Source: Pseudooceanicola marinus
GTDB lineage: Bacteria; Pseudomonadota; Alphaproteobacteria; Rhodobacterales; Rhodobacteraceae
Direction of reading: 5' to 3'
Length of the DNA stretch: 64,000 bases
NCBI RefSeq assembly: GCF_002786295.1
Contig: NZ_PGTC01000021.1
Span: 35,417-99,416 of the forward strand
Positions 1 to 8,734 of the stretch are shown here, in pieces; positions within the stretch are counted from its first letter, which is position 1, and the number at the start of each line of letters is the position of its first letter. The notes beneath the pieces were generated by a model. It saw nothing but the letters and a program-made list of their open reading frames with translations. It did not search any database and was not told the origin of the DNA. The position numbers and the translations under genes were made by a program.

Positions 1-726
1 ATGGCCCAGGCAAAGGTTCTGCCCCTTCTTCTGAAGGGGCCGACCGGCTGCGGCAAGACGCGCTTCGTCGAGCATATGGCGGCGCGTCTCGACCTGCCGC
101 TTTACACGGTGGCCTGCCATGACGATCTGTCGGCCGCCGATCTGATCGGGCGCTACCTGCTGAAGGGCGGCGAGACCGTCTGGGTCGACGGGCCGCTGAC
201 CCGGGCGGTGCGGTCGGGCGGGATCTGCTACCTGGACGAGGTGGTGGAGGCGCGCAAAGATGTCACCGTTGTGCTGCACCCACTGACCGACGACCGGCGC
301 CGGCTGGTCATCGACAAGACTGGCGAAGAGCTGGAGGCGCCGGAGAGCTTCATGCTCGTCGCCAGCTACAACCCCGGCTACCAGAACATCCTGAAGAAGA
401 TGAAGCCATCGACCCGTCAGCGTTTTGTCTCCGTCGGCTTCGACTTTCCCGCGCCCGAGGTCGAGGTGCCGGTGGTGATGCGCGAAAGCGGGCTGGCGGA
501 AGACCAGGCCCGGTCCCTGGTGCGTCTGGCCGGCGGCATCCGCAAGCTGACGGGCATGGATCTGGAGGAGGGGGTCTCAACCCGCTTGCTGATCTATGCC
601 GCCACGCTGATCGCAGCGGGTATGTCCATCGACCGGGCGCTTGAGGCCGCCATCGTCGAGCCCCTGTCCGACGAACCGGACGTCCAGCAGGCCCTGCGCG
701 ATCTCGCCAGCGCCGTTTACGGGTGA
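1..726 (+). CDS. norQ: Nitric oxide reductase activation ATPase NorQ (5' end cut by window)
   Basis: MoxR-type AAA+ ATPase that, with NorD, activates or assembles the cytochrome c-dependent nitric oxide reductase NorBC in the inner membrane. The Walker A motif GPTGCGKT lies near residue 13, a Walker B-like CYLDEV near residue 77, and VASYNPGYQ follows. Family members carry about 20 to 30 more residues before the Walker A lysine, and the frame is open to the window edge, so the ATG at position 1 is probably internal and the gene 5'-truncated. norD follows after 4 bp. norC and norB would be expected just to the left. Confidence 0.93.
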   Translation: MAQAKVLPLLLKGPTGCGKTRFVEHMAARLDLPLYTVACHDDLSAADLIGRYLLKGGETVWVDGPLTRAVRSGGICYLDEVVEARKDVTVVLHPLTDDRRRLVIDKTGEELEAPESFMLVASYNPGYQNILKKMKPSTRQRFVSVGFDFPAPEVEVPVVMRESGLAEDQARSLVRLAGGIRKLTGMDLEEGVSTRLLIYAATLIAAGMSIDRALEAAIVEPLSDEPDVQQALRDLASAVYG

Positions 727-730
727 CATC

Positions 731-2608
731 ATGATCCACGTTCTCGATCTGATGGAGCCGGAGGAAACCATCGGCAACCTCTGGCATGACATGGCCACGC
801 GCCGGGCGGGGGGCGATGCCGGCGCCCGCGCGGTCGACTTCGAGCGGATGCGCCCGAGCCTCGCCGCGCTCTTCCGGGCGCTGGGGGGCGGGGCGTCGGT
901 CGAAATCGTGGTCTCTCCGCTGGCCGGTTCCGATCACCGGCCCGGTCTGTTGCGCCGCATCGGCACCCCGCGCGAGATTGGGTACTTGGCCGATTTCGAC
1001 GGCGAGCGTCTGCGGCTGCCACCGGTGATGGACGTCTTCTCGACACGGGCGCTGAACCGGGCTGCCTATCTCTGGCTGGCAGCCCTCGCGGCCTTTGCCG
1101 AGCGGCCAGAAAGGCAGGACGACCCCTATCGCAACGACCTGGCCCAGATCGCGGCAAACGAGGCCGCGATGGATCGTGCCTTTGCCGCCTGTCCCGGGCT
1201 GCGATCGGCTTATGGCGCGCTTTGCCTGGAAACCTGTGCGCTGCGGCAGCGTGGGGGGCTGCCTCGTCACGAGGCCTCCATCGAGCGCCTGATCCTGGAT
1301 CAGATCGGGTGTCAGCGCGGCGAGGTCGAGGAACTGGCCACGCCCGCGCCACGCGGCTACCGAAGCTATGCCCCGGTGCCGATCTGGTTGCGCTTCCTGT
1401 CGCGCGGGGCGGGGAAGGGGGCCTCGGACAATGCCGAGGAACCCGGACCCGCGCCGGCATTCGCGGTGCCCAGCCGCAAGGAGGCCAAGCGCGAGGAGCG
1501 CGATCAGGCCAATCGCAACGACGGCTTCATCATCCATCGCTTCGAGACGATCATGTCCTGGGCCGAAAGCCTGAACATCAACCGGCTGGTGGATGACGAC
1601 GACCAGGACAACGCCGCCAAGGCGGCCGAGGATCAGGACCACCTGACCTTTTCACAGAACATCAAACGCGCCGCGACCCGGCTGCGCCTGTCGCTGGACC
1701 TCTCGCCGCAGGATGCCGCGCATGAACGGCTGGCGGGCAGCTTCACCTATCCGGAGTGGAACCGCCGCACGGGTGACTACATGACCGCCCATACCCGCGT
1801 GCTGGAAGCCCCCGCGAAGCCGCGTGCGGAATATGCCCCCGACCCGCGGCTTGTCGCGCGGGTGAAGCGCCAGTTCGCGCCGCTGCATCCGCGCCGCGTG
1901 ATCTTGCCCCGGCAGATCGACGGTGATGACCTGGACCTCGACGCCTTGGTCACGTCGCGCACCGATATCGCCTGCGGGCAGGAGGGCTCGGACCGGGTCT
2001 GGCAGGCGGGGCGCGCCGTTGCGCGGGATCTTACTGTTGCGATCCTGATGGATTGCTCGCGTTCGACCGAAGCGGCCATCGGGGATACGTCGGTCATAGA
2101 GGTCGCGCGCGAGGCCGTATCGGCCCTGGCCTCGGGCATCGACACGGCGGGCGACCGGCTGGGCATCTGGGGCTTTTCCTCCTTGCGCCGTGACCGGGTG
2201 TTCCTGCACCACGCCAAGACCTTTGCCGAACCGATGTCGGGCGAGGTCACGGCGCGCATCGGCGGGCTGACACCTGGCCATTACACGCGCCTCGGCGCGG
2301 CGATCCGCCATGTTTCTGGCCAGTTGGCGCATGAAGGCGCGACCCGCCGCCTGCTGTTGGTGCTGACCGACGGCAAGCCCAATGATCTGGACCATTATGA
2401 AGGCCAGCATGGGATCGAGGACAGCCGCATGGCCGTTCGCGAGGCGCGCGCACAAGGGCAGGCGGTGCATGGGGTCATCGTTGACCAGGATGGGCAGGAC
2501 TGGTTCGCCCGCATCTTCGGGCGCGCGGGGTTCACCCTTCTGCCCCACCCCGAGCGGCTGCCGCGCGCGCTGCCGGAAATCTATCAAACCCTGACCATGG
2601 AGAGCTGA
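731..2608 (+). CDS. norD: Nitric oxide reductase activation protein NorD (VWA domain)
   Basis: Partner of NorQ in activation of nitric oxide reductase. The C-terminal third is a von Willebrand A domain with the MIDAS motif D-C-S-R-S (in ILMDCSRST) and a later LTDGKPND. The middle carries the charged low-complexity stretch usual for NorD. The protein is 625 residues, typical for the family. I chose the ATG at 731, 4 bp after norQ, because the upstream in-frame extension overlaps norQ and looks like out-of-frame norQ sequence. The next small gene starts 1 bp after the stop, so this is one operon, norQD followed by nnr-type genes. Confidence 0.93.
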   Translation: MIHVLDLMEPEETIGNLWHDMATRRAGGDAGARAVDFERMRPSLAALFRALGGGASVEIVVSPLAGSDHRPGLLRRIGTPREIGYLADFDGERLRLPPVMDVFSTRALNRAAYLWLAALAAFAERPERQDDPYRNDLAQIAANEAAMDRAFAACPGLRSAYGALCLETCALRQRGGLPRHEASIERLILDQIGCQRGEVEELATPAPRGYRSYAPVPIWLRFLSRGAGKGASDNAEEPGPAPAFAVPSRKEAKREERDQANRNDGFIIHRFETIMSWAESLNINRLVDDDDQDNAAKAAEDQDHLTFSQNIKRAATRLRLSLDLSPQDAAHERLAGSFTYPEWNRRTGDYMTAHTRVLEAPAKPRAEYAPDPRLVARVKRQFAPLHPRRVILPRQIDGDDLDLDALVTSRTDIACGQEGSDRVWQAGRAVARDLTVAILMDCSRSTEAAIGDTSVIEVAREAVSALASGIDTAGDRLGIWGFSSLRRDRVFLHHAKTFAEPMSGEVTARIGGLTPGHYTRLGAAIRHVSGQLAHEGATRRLLLVLTDGKPNDLDHYEGQHGIEDSRMAVREARAQGQAVHGVIVDQDGQDWFARIFGRAGFTLLPHPERLPRALPEIYQTLTMES

Positions 2609-2609
2609 C

Positions 2610-2783
2610 ATGAAACGCATCCTCGCATCCGTCCTTCTTCTGCCCACGACCGTGCTGGCCGAAAGCTTCGAACGTCCGATCCCGCAGCCGCAGACAGAGT
2701 CGGCTGAGGTCTGGTTTCTGATCAGCTCGATCGCGCTGGTGCTGTCGCTGGTGGCCGTGCAGATGCTGGTGAGCCGGCGATGA
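2610..2783 (+). CDS. Small single-span membrane protein of the nor operon
   Basis: A 57-residue protein. Its N-terminal signal-like hydrophobic segment ends at VLAES, a short polar stretch follows, then a second hydrophobic segment (VWFLISSIALVLSLVAVQML) and a basic end. It starts 1 bp after the norD stop and its TGA overlaps the ATG of the next gene (ATGA). Small membrane proteins follow norD in several denitrifiers. I cannot assign it to a named family, and its function is inferred only from position. Confidence 0.7.
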   Translation: MKRILASVLLLPTTVLAESFERPIPQPQTESAEVWFLISSIALVLSLVAVQMLVSRR

Positions 2784-2998
2784 GACCCGGGCGTGGGCTT
2801 CTGGCCGCGCTCTACCCCTTCGGGGCGGGCGCGACGGGGGTGAACCTGTTCTTCGCCTCCCTCATCGGCTCCTGGCTGGGCTGGCCCGTGCTGGCACCCT
2901 GGCAGGCGGCCCTCGGGGGGCTGGTTCTCGGCCTTCCGGCGACCTATGCCTTTGCCCGTCACATCACGGCGCTGATGGAGAAAGCGGAGGGAAAATGA
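2780..2998 (+). CDS. Small two-span membrane protein, possible NnrT-like protein
   Basis: A 72-residue protein with two hydrophobic segments (about residues 8-32 and 38-58). It overlaps the preceding gene and nnrU by ATGA junctions, which points to translational coupling. In Rhodobacter sphaeroides the norCBQD operon is followed by nnrT and nnrU, which are needed for expression of nitrite and nitric oxide reductases. By position this gene or its 57-residue neighbour could be the nnrT counterpart. I did not recognise nnrT from sequence. Confidence 0.65.
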   Translation: MRPGRGLLAALYPFGAGATGVNLFFASLIGSWLGWPVLAPWQAALGGLVLGLPATYAFARHITALMEKAEGK

Positions 2999-3684
2999 CC
3001 GGATGGAGCGAGTATGCCTTGGCGCTGGCGATCTTCGTGACCAGCCACTTCCTGCCGCGCGTCGGCGGGCTGCGTGAGCGCCTGATAGGAACTTTCGGGC
3101 GGCGCGTGTATTTCGCGGCCTACGGGATGTTGTCCCTTTGTCTGCTGGCCTGGCTGATTGTGGCGGCAGGGCGCGCACCCTACGTCGCACTCTGGCCGCA
3201 GCTGCCCTGGACCCGGTGGGTGCCGAATGTCGTGATGCCCGTCGCCTTTGTGCTGGCCGTCTGCGGGATCGGGCTGCCGGCGGCGGTCACGCTGGGGGGC
3301 AAAAGCAAGGCGCGGTTCGATCCGGCCAATCCCGGTTTTGCCGCCATCACCCGACATCCGCTGTTTCTGTCCCTCGCCCTGTGGTCGGCGGCGCACTTGT
3401 TCCCGAACGGCGACCTGGCCCATGCGATCCTCTTCGGCAGCTTTTTCGCCATGGCGCTGGCGGCGATCCCCGCCTTTGACGCCAAGGCCCGGCACTGCCT
3501 CGGAGATCAGGCAGAGGCCTATTTCCGCGCCACCGCGTTGCTTTCGCCTGTGCCGCTTTTCGACGGCGCATGGCGCCGGTCCAATGATCGCCGGCTGGCC
3601 CTGCGGGCCGTGCTGGGGCTGGTCCTATGGCAGGGGGCACTGCAATTGCACGACCTGGCAGGCGTGTCGCCTTTTCCGCTCTGA
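2995..3684 (+). CDS. nnrU: NnrU family membrane protein
   Basis: A 229-residue multi-span integral membrane protein with about six hydrophobic helices, a conserved FVTSHFLPR near the start and an ITRHPLFLSLALWSAAHL segment typical of the NnrU/isoprenylcysteine methyltransferase-like fold. NnrU is linked to expression or maturation of denitrification enzymes, and its biochemical role is unsettled. It is the last gene of the norQD cluster. The stop codon lies 2 bp before an FNR-type box that starts the hemN unit. Confidence 0.85.
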   Translation: MTGWSEYALALAIFVTSHFLPRVGGLRERLIGTFGRRVYFAAYGMLSLCLLAWLIVAAGRAPYVALWPQLPWTRWVPNVVMPVAFVLAVCGIGLPAAVTLGGKSKARFDPANPGFAAITRHPLFLSLALWSAAHLFPNGDLAHAILFGSFFAMALAAIPAFDAKARHCLGDQAEAYFRATALLSPVPLFDGAWRRSNDRRLALRAVLGLVLWQGALQLHDLAGVSPFPL

Positions 3685-3686
3685 CG

Positions 3687-3700
3687 TTGATTTTGCGCAA
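3687..3700 (+). promoter_or_regulatory. FNR/NnrR-type operator before hemN
   Basis: TTGATTTTGCGCAA matches the TTG-N8-CAA dyad of the FNR/CRP superfamily. It lies between nnrU and hemN, an oxygen-independent enzyme commonly under FNR control. Its centre (3693.5) is 41.5 bp upstream of the chosen hemN ATG. Confidence 0.65.
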
Positions 3701-3734
3701 CGTCGAGGGCGCCGAAAAGACACATACGGGGCGT

Positions 3735-5090
3735 ATGAAACAGATCGACCGCCTCAGATCCCTGGGCCTTTTCGACGCCCGGGTGCCCCGCTACACCTCC
3801 TATCCCACGGCGCCCGTCTTCTCTCCCGAGGTCGGCGCGGCAGAGCAGGCCCGCGCGCTCGCGGCGCTGAACCCGGGCGAGCCGGTCTCGGTCTACCTGC
3901 ATATCCCCTTTTGCGAGCGCCTGTGCTGGTTCTGCGCCTGCCGAACCCAGGGCACACAGACCCTGTCGCCGGTCGAAAGCTACATCGGCACGCTGGAGCA
4001 GGAACTGGCCCTTCTCAGGGACACTCTGCCCGCAGGACTTCGGATGGGGCGGATGCATTGGGGCGGCGGCACGCCGACGATCCTGCCGCCGGCCCTGATC
4101 CATCGGCTGGCCCGCGCGGTGAGGGCGGTGTTCCCCGAAACTGACGACTGGGAGTTCTCGGTCGAAATCGATCCCACCATGGTGGACCGCGCCAAGATTG
4201 CCGCTCTCGCCGAAGAGGGCATGACCCGCGCCAGCATCGGCATCCAGGATTTCGACCCTAAGGTGCAGCAGGCCATCGGTCGCATCCAGCCCTTCGACAT
4301 CACGCGGCGCTGCGTGGAGGACCTGCGTGCCGCGGGGATCGTGTCCCTGAACGCTGATCTGGTGTACGGGTTGCCGCATCAGGACATCGTCCGGCTGGAT
4401 GACACGGTGACGAAGGTGCTGGAGCTTGTGCCCGACCGGGTCGCGCTCTTCGGCTATGCCCATGTGCCGTGGGTGTCCAAGCGGCAGAAGCTGATCGACG
4501 AAACGGCGCTGCCAAGAGAGTTGGAGCGGTATGCCCTCGCCACCCATGCCGCCGATCGTTTCGTGGCGGCCGGGCAAGTCCCCATCGGTATCGACCATTT
4601 CGCACGCCCAGGTGACGGGCTGCAGCGCGCGGCCGCCACAGGCCACCTGCGCCGCAATTTCCAAGGCTATACCGATGATACCTGTCCGACGCTGATCGGC
4701 CTGGGCGCCTCCTCGATCTCGCGCCTGCCGGCGGGCTATGTGCAGAACGCCGCAGCGACCGCCGCCTACATCCAGCGGATCGAGGCCGGGAAGCTGGCAG
4801 GCGCCCGGGGACACGTGATGACCCCCGACGACCTACTGCGCGCCCGGGCCATCGAGATGCTTATGTGCGATTTCCGCCTGGACCGCGCCGCTCTGCGCGA
4901 GACATTCGGTGCCGCCGCCGAAACGCTTGATCCGGTCGTTGCGGAGGTCGCCGCGCATTTTGGGGATTTCGTCGCACTGAGTGAGTCTGGGCTGCGGATC
5001 ACCGCCGCGGGTCGCCCGCTGACGCGGATCATCGCCAGCGCCTTCGATGCCCATGTGCCGGAAGGGATGCGCTACAGTCAGGCATCGTGA
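3735..5090 (+). CDS. hemN: Oxygen-independent coproporphyrinogen III oxidase HemN
   Basis: Radical SAM enzyme that decarboxylates coproporphyrinogen III to protoporphyrinogen IX without oxygen, supplying heme for anaerobic respiration. The cluster motif CERLCWFC (C-x3-C-x2-C) follows YLHIPF, the GGGTPT motif is present, and the HemN C-terminal domain is complete, giving 451 residues. The frame is open further upstream into nnrU. I chose the ATG at 3735 because MKQIDRLRSLGLFDARVPRY matches the usual HemN start and follows the FNR box. The ribosome-binding site is weak. The gene converges with nirV. Confidence 0.93.
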   Translation: MKQIDRLRSLGLFDARVPRYTSYPTAPVFSPEVGAAEQARALAALNPGEPVSVYLHIPFCERLCWFCACRTQGTQTLSPVESYIGTLEQELALLRDTLPAGLRMGRMHWGGGTPTILPPALIHRLARAVRAVFPETDDWEFSVEIDPTMVDRAKIAALAEEGMTRASIGIQDFDPKVQQAIGRIQPFDITRRCVEDLRAAGIVSLNADLVYGLPHQDIVRLDDTVTKVLELVPDRVALFGYAHVPWVSKRQKLIDETALPRELERYALATHAADRFVAAGQVPIGIDHFARPGDGLQRAAATGHLRRNFQGYTDDTCPTLIGLGASSISRLPAGYVQNAAATAAYIQRIEAGKLAGARGHVMTPDDLLRARAIEMLMCDFRLDRAALRETFGAAAETLDPVVAEVAAHFGDFVALSESGLRITAAGRPLTRIIASAFDAHVPEGMRYSQAS

Positions 5091-5118
5091 CGGGGCGGGC
5101 GTGCTGCGGGTGCGGGGC

Positions 5119-5919
5119 CTAGAGGTCCCGCACTAAGCGAAATCCCAGGTGATCCGGTGGTAGGCCTACCGCACATCCACCGGCACGCGCGTCCCGGATG
5201 AAGTCGACAATGGCGGCGCGGTGGAGACCGCCCGCGATCCGAACCCAGCAATAGGCTTCGCTGGAGGCGACAGTGCCGTCCGGGGCCAGGGTCCCGTTCA
5301 TCATGCAGCCGTTCGTCCATTCCCAGACGTTGCCTGACAGATCGGCAAGGCCGTTGGAATTGATGCCGAAGCCGCCGGCAGGGCGCAGCGCCGGGCTGGA
5401 GGTGCCGCGCAGAAGAACGCCGGCCTTGTACCGGGCCAGCATCCGCTGACCGGGGTCCAGATCGCCCGGATCGGCCACGGCGTCTCCGTAGCGTTCGGCG
5501 GCGGCAAGCTGCCATTCAAGATCCGTGGGCAGGCGCCATGTCTCTCCGGTCACGTCCGAATACCAGGCGGCGAAGGCGGTGGCGTCCTCCCAGTTCACCT
5601 GGGTTTGGGGCAGATCAACCCCTGAACCGGGGGCCGGATCACAGTCGCCCGCCGCAACACAGGCGGCATACTGGGATTGAGAGACTTGGTATTTCATGAT
5701 CGCAAAGCCCCCAACCCGCAGAGACACGGTTCGTGGGGTGCTGGCCTTGCCGGCCAGCTCGAAGTTGCCGAAGGGGCGATAGTCGATCGTGCCGCTGGCG
5801 ACGGATACGGTCTCAACCGGGACGAAGGGAGGCGCGGGGTCGTGCCGCAGGGGCCAAGCCACGGCCGCGGCAAGCGCGACGAAGCCGATCGCGATGGCGG
5901 GAAGGGCAATCTGTCTCAT
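5119..5919 (-). CDS. nirV: NirV, formylglycine-generating-enzyme-like protein
   Basis: A 266-residue protein of the FGE-sulfatase/SUMF1 fold with an N-terminal membrane or signal segment (about residues 4-21). The family motifs WRLPTDLEWQLAAAERYGD, LSGNVWEWT and the terminal HLGFRLVRD are present. NirV is found next to nirK in Rhodobacter and other denitrifiers, and its role in nitrite reductase maturation is not established. AGGAGA lies 8 nt before the ATG. It is downstream of nirK but separated from it by a strong hairpin with a T-run. Confidence 0.88.
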   Translation of the reverse strand: MRQIALPAIAIGFVALAAAVAWPLRHDPAPPFVPVETVSVASGTIDYRPFGNFELAGKASTPRTVSLRVGGFAIMKYQVSQSQYAACVAAGDCDPAPGSGVDLPQTQVNWEDATAFAAWYSDVTGETWRLPTDLEWQLAAAERYGDAVADPGDLDPGQRMLARYKAGVLLRGTSSPALRPAGGFGINSNGLADLSGNVWEWTNGCMMNGTLAPDGTVASSEAYCWVRIAGGLHRAAIVDFIRDARAGGCAVGLPPDHLGFRLVRDL

Positions 5920-5943
5920 GTCCGGTCTCCTGTTGTCAAAAGA

Positions 5944-5969
5944 GGGGCGGCCAATCCTTTGGCCGCCCC
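5944..5969 (-). terminator. Intrinsic terminator or attenuator between nirK and nirV
   Basis: A perfect 11-bp stem (GGGGCGGCCAA, loop TCCT, TTGGCCGCCCC on the plus strand). On the minus strand it is followed by TCTTTTG, the layout of a rho-independent terminator. It lies about 35 nt past the nirK stop and ends 24 bp before the nirV start, so it probably reduces read-through into nirV. Confidence 0.75.
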
Positions 5970-6003
5970 GTCCGGTCGATGGTGTTGTCTAGGCCGGTCG
6001 ACG

Positions 6004-7152
6004 TCACGGCAGGGCGGTCTTACCCTCATAGGCGGCGTTGTATTCGACCGGCGCCTGCACCTGTTCCATCAGGTCGTTGTTCCAGTCGCCCTCGACGATC
6101 ACGTGCGCCGTGGCGCCAAGGTTCACGGCCTCGATCAGGTTGTGGTTCACGTAGGCATAGACCCCGGGCTGGCGGAATTCGTAGAGCGCCGCCCCCGCGG
6201 AGCCGCCGCGGATGAACCAGGTCTCCAGGTCGCGTTCCGGGGGGTTGTTGAACTTGCCGGTTTCCCAGACCAGATCGCCATGGCCCCCGATGAGGTGCGG
6301 GCGCGTGTCCCGGTTCGCCTGGCTGTGGACGAAGAGGACCTTCTCGCCCTGCGCCGCATGCAGCGCATTGTCGCCGGTCAGTGCGCCGATCTTGCCGTTG
6401 AAGACAACGTGGCTCGGGATCAGGCCGTTCATCACCTCCAAGGTATCCGGATAGCTTTCGCCGACATCCGCGAACCGCTTGAAATTGCCCTGCGCATCGC
6501 GGGGAATGTAGAAATCGTTCTCCCCGATGTAGAACACGCGGTCATACCGCACCGGATCCCCGTTGTGGTCGGTCAGCCCATTGCGCGGCAGAACCATGAT
6601 CGCACCGGACATGCCGCTGACGACGTGCCAGGGGATCATCGGGCCACCAGGGGCGCAGTGGTAGACAAAGGTACCCGGGCGTGTGGCCTTGAAGCGCAGC
6701 GTGGTCTTCTCGCCGGGGTTCACCAGGGTGAGGGACCCACCCCCCAGTGCGCCGGTGGCGGCGTGGAAGTCGATGTTGTGCTGCATCAGGTTTTCGGGCG
6801 AATTGTACAGGTTCAGCTCGACGTAGTCGCCCTCGTGGACCACCATCATCGGCCCCGGTATCGACCCGTTGAAGGTCATCGCCTGAAGGAAGGCACCGTC
6901 ACCTACATCGACCTCCTTCTCAACGATCTGCATCTCGAACTCGACGATGCGCGGTTCGGCGGGGGCCACCTGTTCATGCTCATGTACCATCGGCGGGCGG
7001 ATCAGGCGGCGCTTGATGCGTTGCAGGCTCGACAAGTCGGCCGGCGGGGCCATGGAGGTGTCCATGATTTCCTCGGTCTTGGCGGCCTGGGCGAGCATGG
7101 GGAGCGCGGCGATGCCTGCGACACCCATCATTGCGGCTCTTCTCGTCAGCAT
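6004..7152 (-). CDS. nirK: Copper-containing nitrite reductase NirK
   Basis: Periplasmic enzyme reducing nitrite to nitric oxide. It has two cupredoxin domains and all copper ligands. Type 1 copper: H125, C166, H176 and M181 (in [20 protein letters not shown] and SGM). Type 2 copper: H130, H165 and the His in VNHNLIEA. The GGHGDLVW catalytic His is also present. The leader [18 protein letters not shown] has two arginines before a hydrophobic stretch, suggesting Tat or Sec export. The protein is 382 residues, normal for the short NirK clade. An NnrR/FNR-type box lies upstream and nirV downstream. Confidence 0.97.
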   Translation of the reverse strand: MLTRRAAMMGVAGIAALPMLAQAAKTEEIMDTSMAPPADLSSLQRIKRRLIRPPMVHEHEQVAPAEPRIVEFEMQIVEKEVDVGDGAFLQAMTFNGSIPGPMMVVHEGDYVELNLYNSPENLMQHNIDFHAATGALGGGSLTLVNPGEKTTLRFKATRPGTFVYHCAPGGPMIPWHVVSGMSGAIMVLPRNGLTDHNGDPVRYDRVFYIGENDFYIPRDAQGNFKRFADVGESYPDTLEVMNGLIPSHVVFNGKIGALTGDNALHAAQGEKVLFVHSQANRDTRPHLIGGHGDLVWETGKFNNPPERDLETWFIRGGSAGAALYEFRQPGVYAYVNHNLIEAVNLGATAHVIVEGDWNNDLMEQVQAPVEYNAAYEGKTALP

Positions 7153-7217
7153 CTCACTTTCCTTTCCCGTGGTGGTGCTGTTTGAGACGAGCCTAACGGT
7201 CCGGCCCTCTCGGAACG

Positions 7218-7231
7218 TTGCGCTGGAACAA
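7218..7231 (-). promoter_or_regulatory. NnrR/FNR-type operator of nirK
   Basis: Read towards nirK the site is TTGTTCCAGCGCAA, fitting TTG-N8-CAA. Its centre is about 72 bp upstream of the nirK ATG. An activator at -41.5 would place transcription initiation near 7183, leaving a leader of about 30 nt, a sensible geometry for NnrR (nitric oxide) or FNR activation. Confidence 0.72.
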
Positions 7232-7300
7232 ACACCGACGTGGTCCCCTGAACAGTTCGCAAGTTGCAGTTAGCCTGTTCTCCAAACGAGGAGACAGACG

Positions 7301-7396
7301 ATGCGAAAAAGCCGTTTCAGTGAAGGGCAGATTATTGGCCTCCTGAAGGAGTACCAGGCCGGGATAGGCGCCAACGCGAACGGCCGAAATGCGTAG
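7301..7396 (+). pseudogene. IS3-type transposase OrfA remnant
   Basis: A 31-codon open frame beginning MRKSRFSEGQIIGLLKEYQAG matches the first residues of the helix-turn-helix OrfA protein of IS3-family elements, which normally continue for about 90 residues. After GIGA the match ends and a stop follows. No OrfB or inverted repeats were found nearby. AGGAG precedes the ATG. It marks a past insertion between the nirK promoter and the HxlR gene. Confidence 0.7.
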
Positions 7397-7533
7397 CTAG
7401 CGGTCGGCGTGCGAACTTCCCTGGATGACCGGTGGATGCCGAAAACAACCAATGACATCGGCGCTGTGGGGGGGAGGCAGATTCAACAGAGGCCAAGCCT
7501 ATCAGGCGCCAGGCTCGGTCAAGCTTTCTCCGA

Positions 7534-8232
7534 TCAAGGGCATGCCAGGTTCGTCTGTGGCTGCGGGAGGCTGAAGAGCGCAATGAAGTCTCGGCACTGA
7601 GCAGCATCGCCGAAGGTTTCCACGCCCGCAGCCTCTGGCGCCACGTCCCCGTAGAAGACAGCCGCGAGGGGGGGCGCGGCTTGCGCTTTGAAGCGGATGT
7701 CAGCCCGTTCCGCCGCGCCGCGTTCCACTGGCATGGCGCCGTCATCCAGTCGTGCGGTGAACTGCGCCGTCCCGATTTCAAAGACTATGACCAGGGAGGT
7801 GCCGCGTGCGGCTGCCGTATCCAGCATGGTGCGCAATGACAGCATGAAGGAGACAGGGGAGAGTGGCAGCGTCGGGTCGTGCAATGGCGATGCGGCGGCC
7901 CAGCGACCGATCTCCTGCAGGATCGGCTCGGCCGCGTATCCCCATTCCGTCAGGCCATAAAGCTGCGCCGGAGTTGGCTGGGGGGCGGTGGACCGAACGA
8001 TGACACCATTGGCCTCCAGGCCGGCAAGGCGTTCTGCCAGCACCTTGGCGCTGACCCCTGGAAGATCTGCGCGGATATCACTGAAACGGCGCGGCCCGAA
8101 CATGAGTTCTCGCACGATCAGCATCGCCCAGCGTTCGCCGAGAAGTTCAAGCCCGAAGGCCGTGCCGCAGGCATCTGCATACCACCGTCCGTGGGGGGAT
8201 TTCGCCAACTCGGTTACTTTTTGTTTCTTCAT
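7534..8232 (-). CDS. HxlR-family transcriptional regulator
   Basis: A 232-residue winged-helix regulator. The HxlR signature is clear: LLGERWAMLIVRELMFGPRRFSDIRADLPG then VSAKVLAERLAGLEANGVI. The C-terminal half (from about residue 120) resembles the SCP2-like extension of longer HxlR regulators. I chose the ATG of MKKQKVTELAKSPHGRWY. A start at 8253 is also possible, and neither has a clear ribosome-binding site. It is divergent from the VOC/GST operon and probably controls it, perhaps through the direct repeats at its start. Confidence 0.82.
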   Translation of the reverse strand: MKKQKVTELAKSPHGRWYADACGTAFGLELLGERWAMLIVRELMFGPRRFSDIRADLPGVSAKVLAERLAGLEANGVIVRSTAPQPTPAQLYGLTEWGYAAEPILQEIGRWAAASPLHDPTLPLSPVSFMLSLRTMLDTAAARGTSLVIVFEIGTAQFTARLDDGAMPVERGAAERADIRFKAQAAPPLAAVFYGDVAPEAAGVETFGDAAQCRDFIALFSLPQPQTNLACP

Positions 8233-8244
8233 AGTTGCTTTTTG
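8213..8244. promoter_or_regulatory. Two 21-bp-phased direct repeats, candidate HxlR operator
   Basis: GTTACTTTTTG (8213-8223) and GTTGCTTTTTG (8234-8244) repeat with a 21-bp period, two helical turns, in the AT-rich strip at the 5' end of the hxlR-type gene. The founding member HxlR binds tandem direct repeats. The assignment here is inference. Confidence 0.4.
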
Positions 8245-8293
8245 TAATCTCATGCCGCTACGCTGTCCATAATTACGATACGGCAAGGGAGGA

Positions 8294-8734
8294 ATGGCAA
8301 TGCCGCAAATGATCTTCGTGAACCTGCCGGTCGCGGACCTGAGGCGATCTGTCGAATTTTACGAGGCCATCGGCTTTTCCCGGGACCCGCGGTGCAGCAA
8401 CGACCAGGCGGCCAGCATGGTCCTGTCGGACACCATTTGCGTGATGCTGCTGACCCATGAGTTCTGGGCAACTTTCACGTATCGTCGCCGCGTCGATCCG
8501 GCGCAGGAGGCGCAGGTGCTGCTTTGCATCAGCCGTGAAGACAGGGCTGCCGTTGATGCCATTACCGAAGCGGCGGTCTCTGCCGGGGGCATGGCCGACC
8601 CTTGCCCGGTGCAGGACCACGGCTTCATGTATGGACGTAGTTTCGCGGATCCCGATGGCCATATCTGGGAACCCATGTGGATGAGTGCCGAGGCCGTCGA
8701 GAAGGGCCCGGCGGAGGTGTCCGATGCCGGTTGA
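8294..8734 (+). CDS. VOC-family (glyoxalase/bleomycin resistance-like) protein
   Basis: A 146-residue vicinal-oxygen-chelate fold protein: MIFVNLPVADLRRSVEFYEAIGF at the start and DHGFMYGRSFADPDGHIWEPMWM at the end, with a likely metal-ligand Glu in WEPMW. The sequence looks like the PhnB/lactoylglutathione-lyase-related group, and the substrate is unknown. AGGGAGGA precedes the ATG at 8294. It overlaps the first glutathione S-transferase by 11 bp, consistent with a small-molecule detoxification operon. Confidence 0.82.
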   Translation: MAMPQMIFVNLPVADLRRSVEFYEAIGFSRDPRCSNDQAASMVLSDTICVMLLTHEFWATFTYRRRVDPAQEAQVLLCISREDRAAVDAITEAAVSAGGMADPCPVQDHGFMYGRSFADPDGHIWEPMWMSAEAVEKGPAEVSDAG

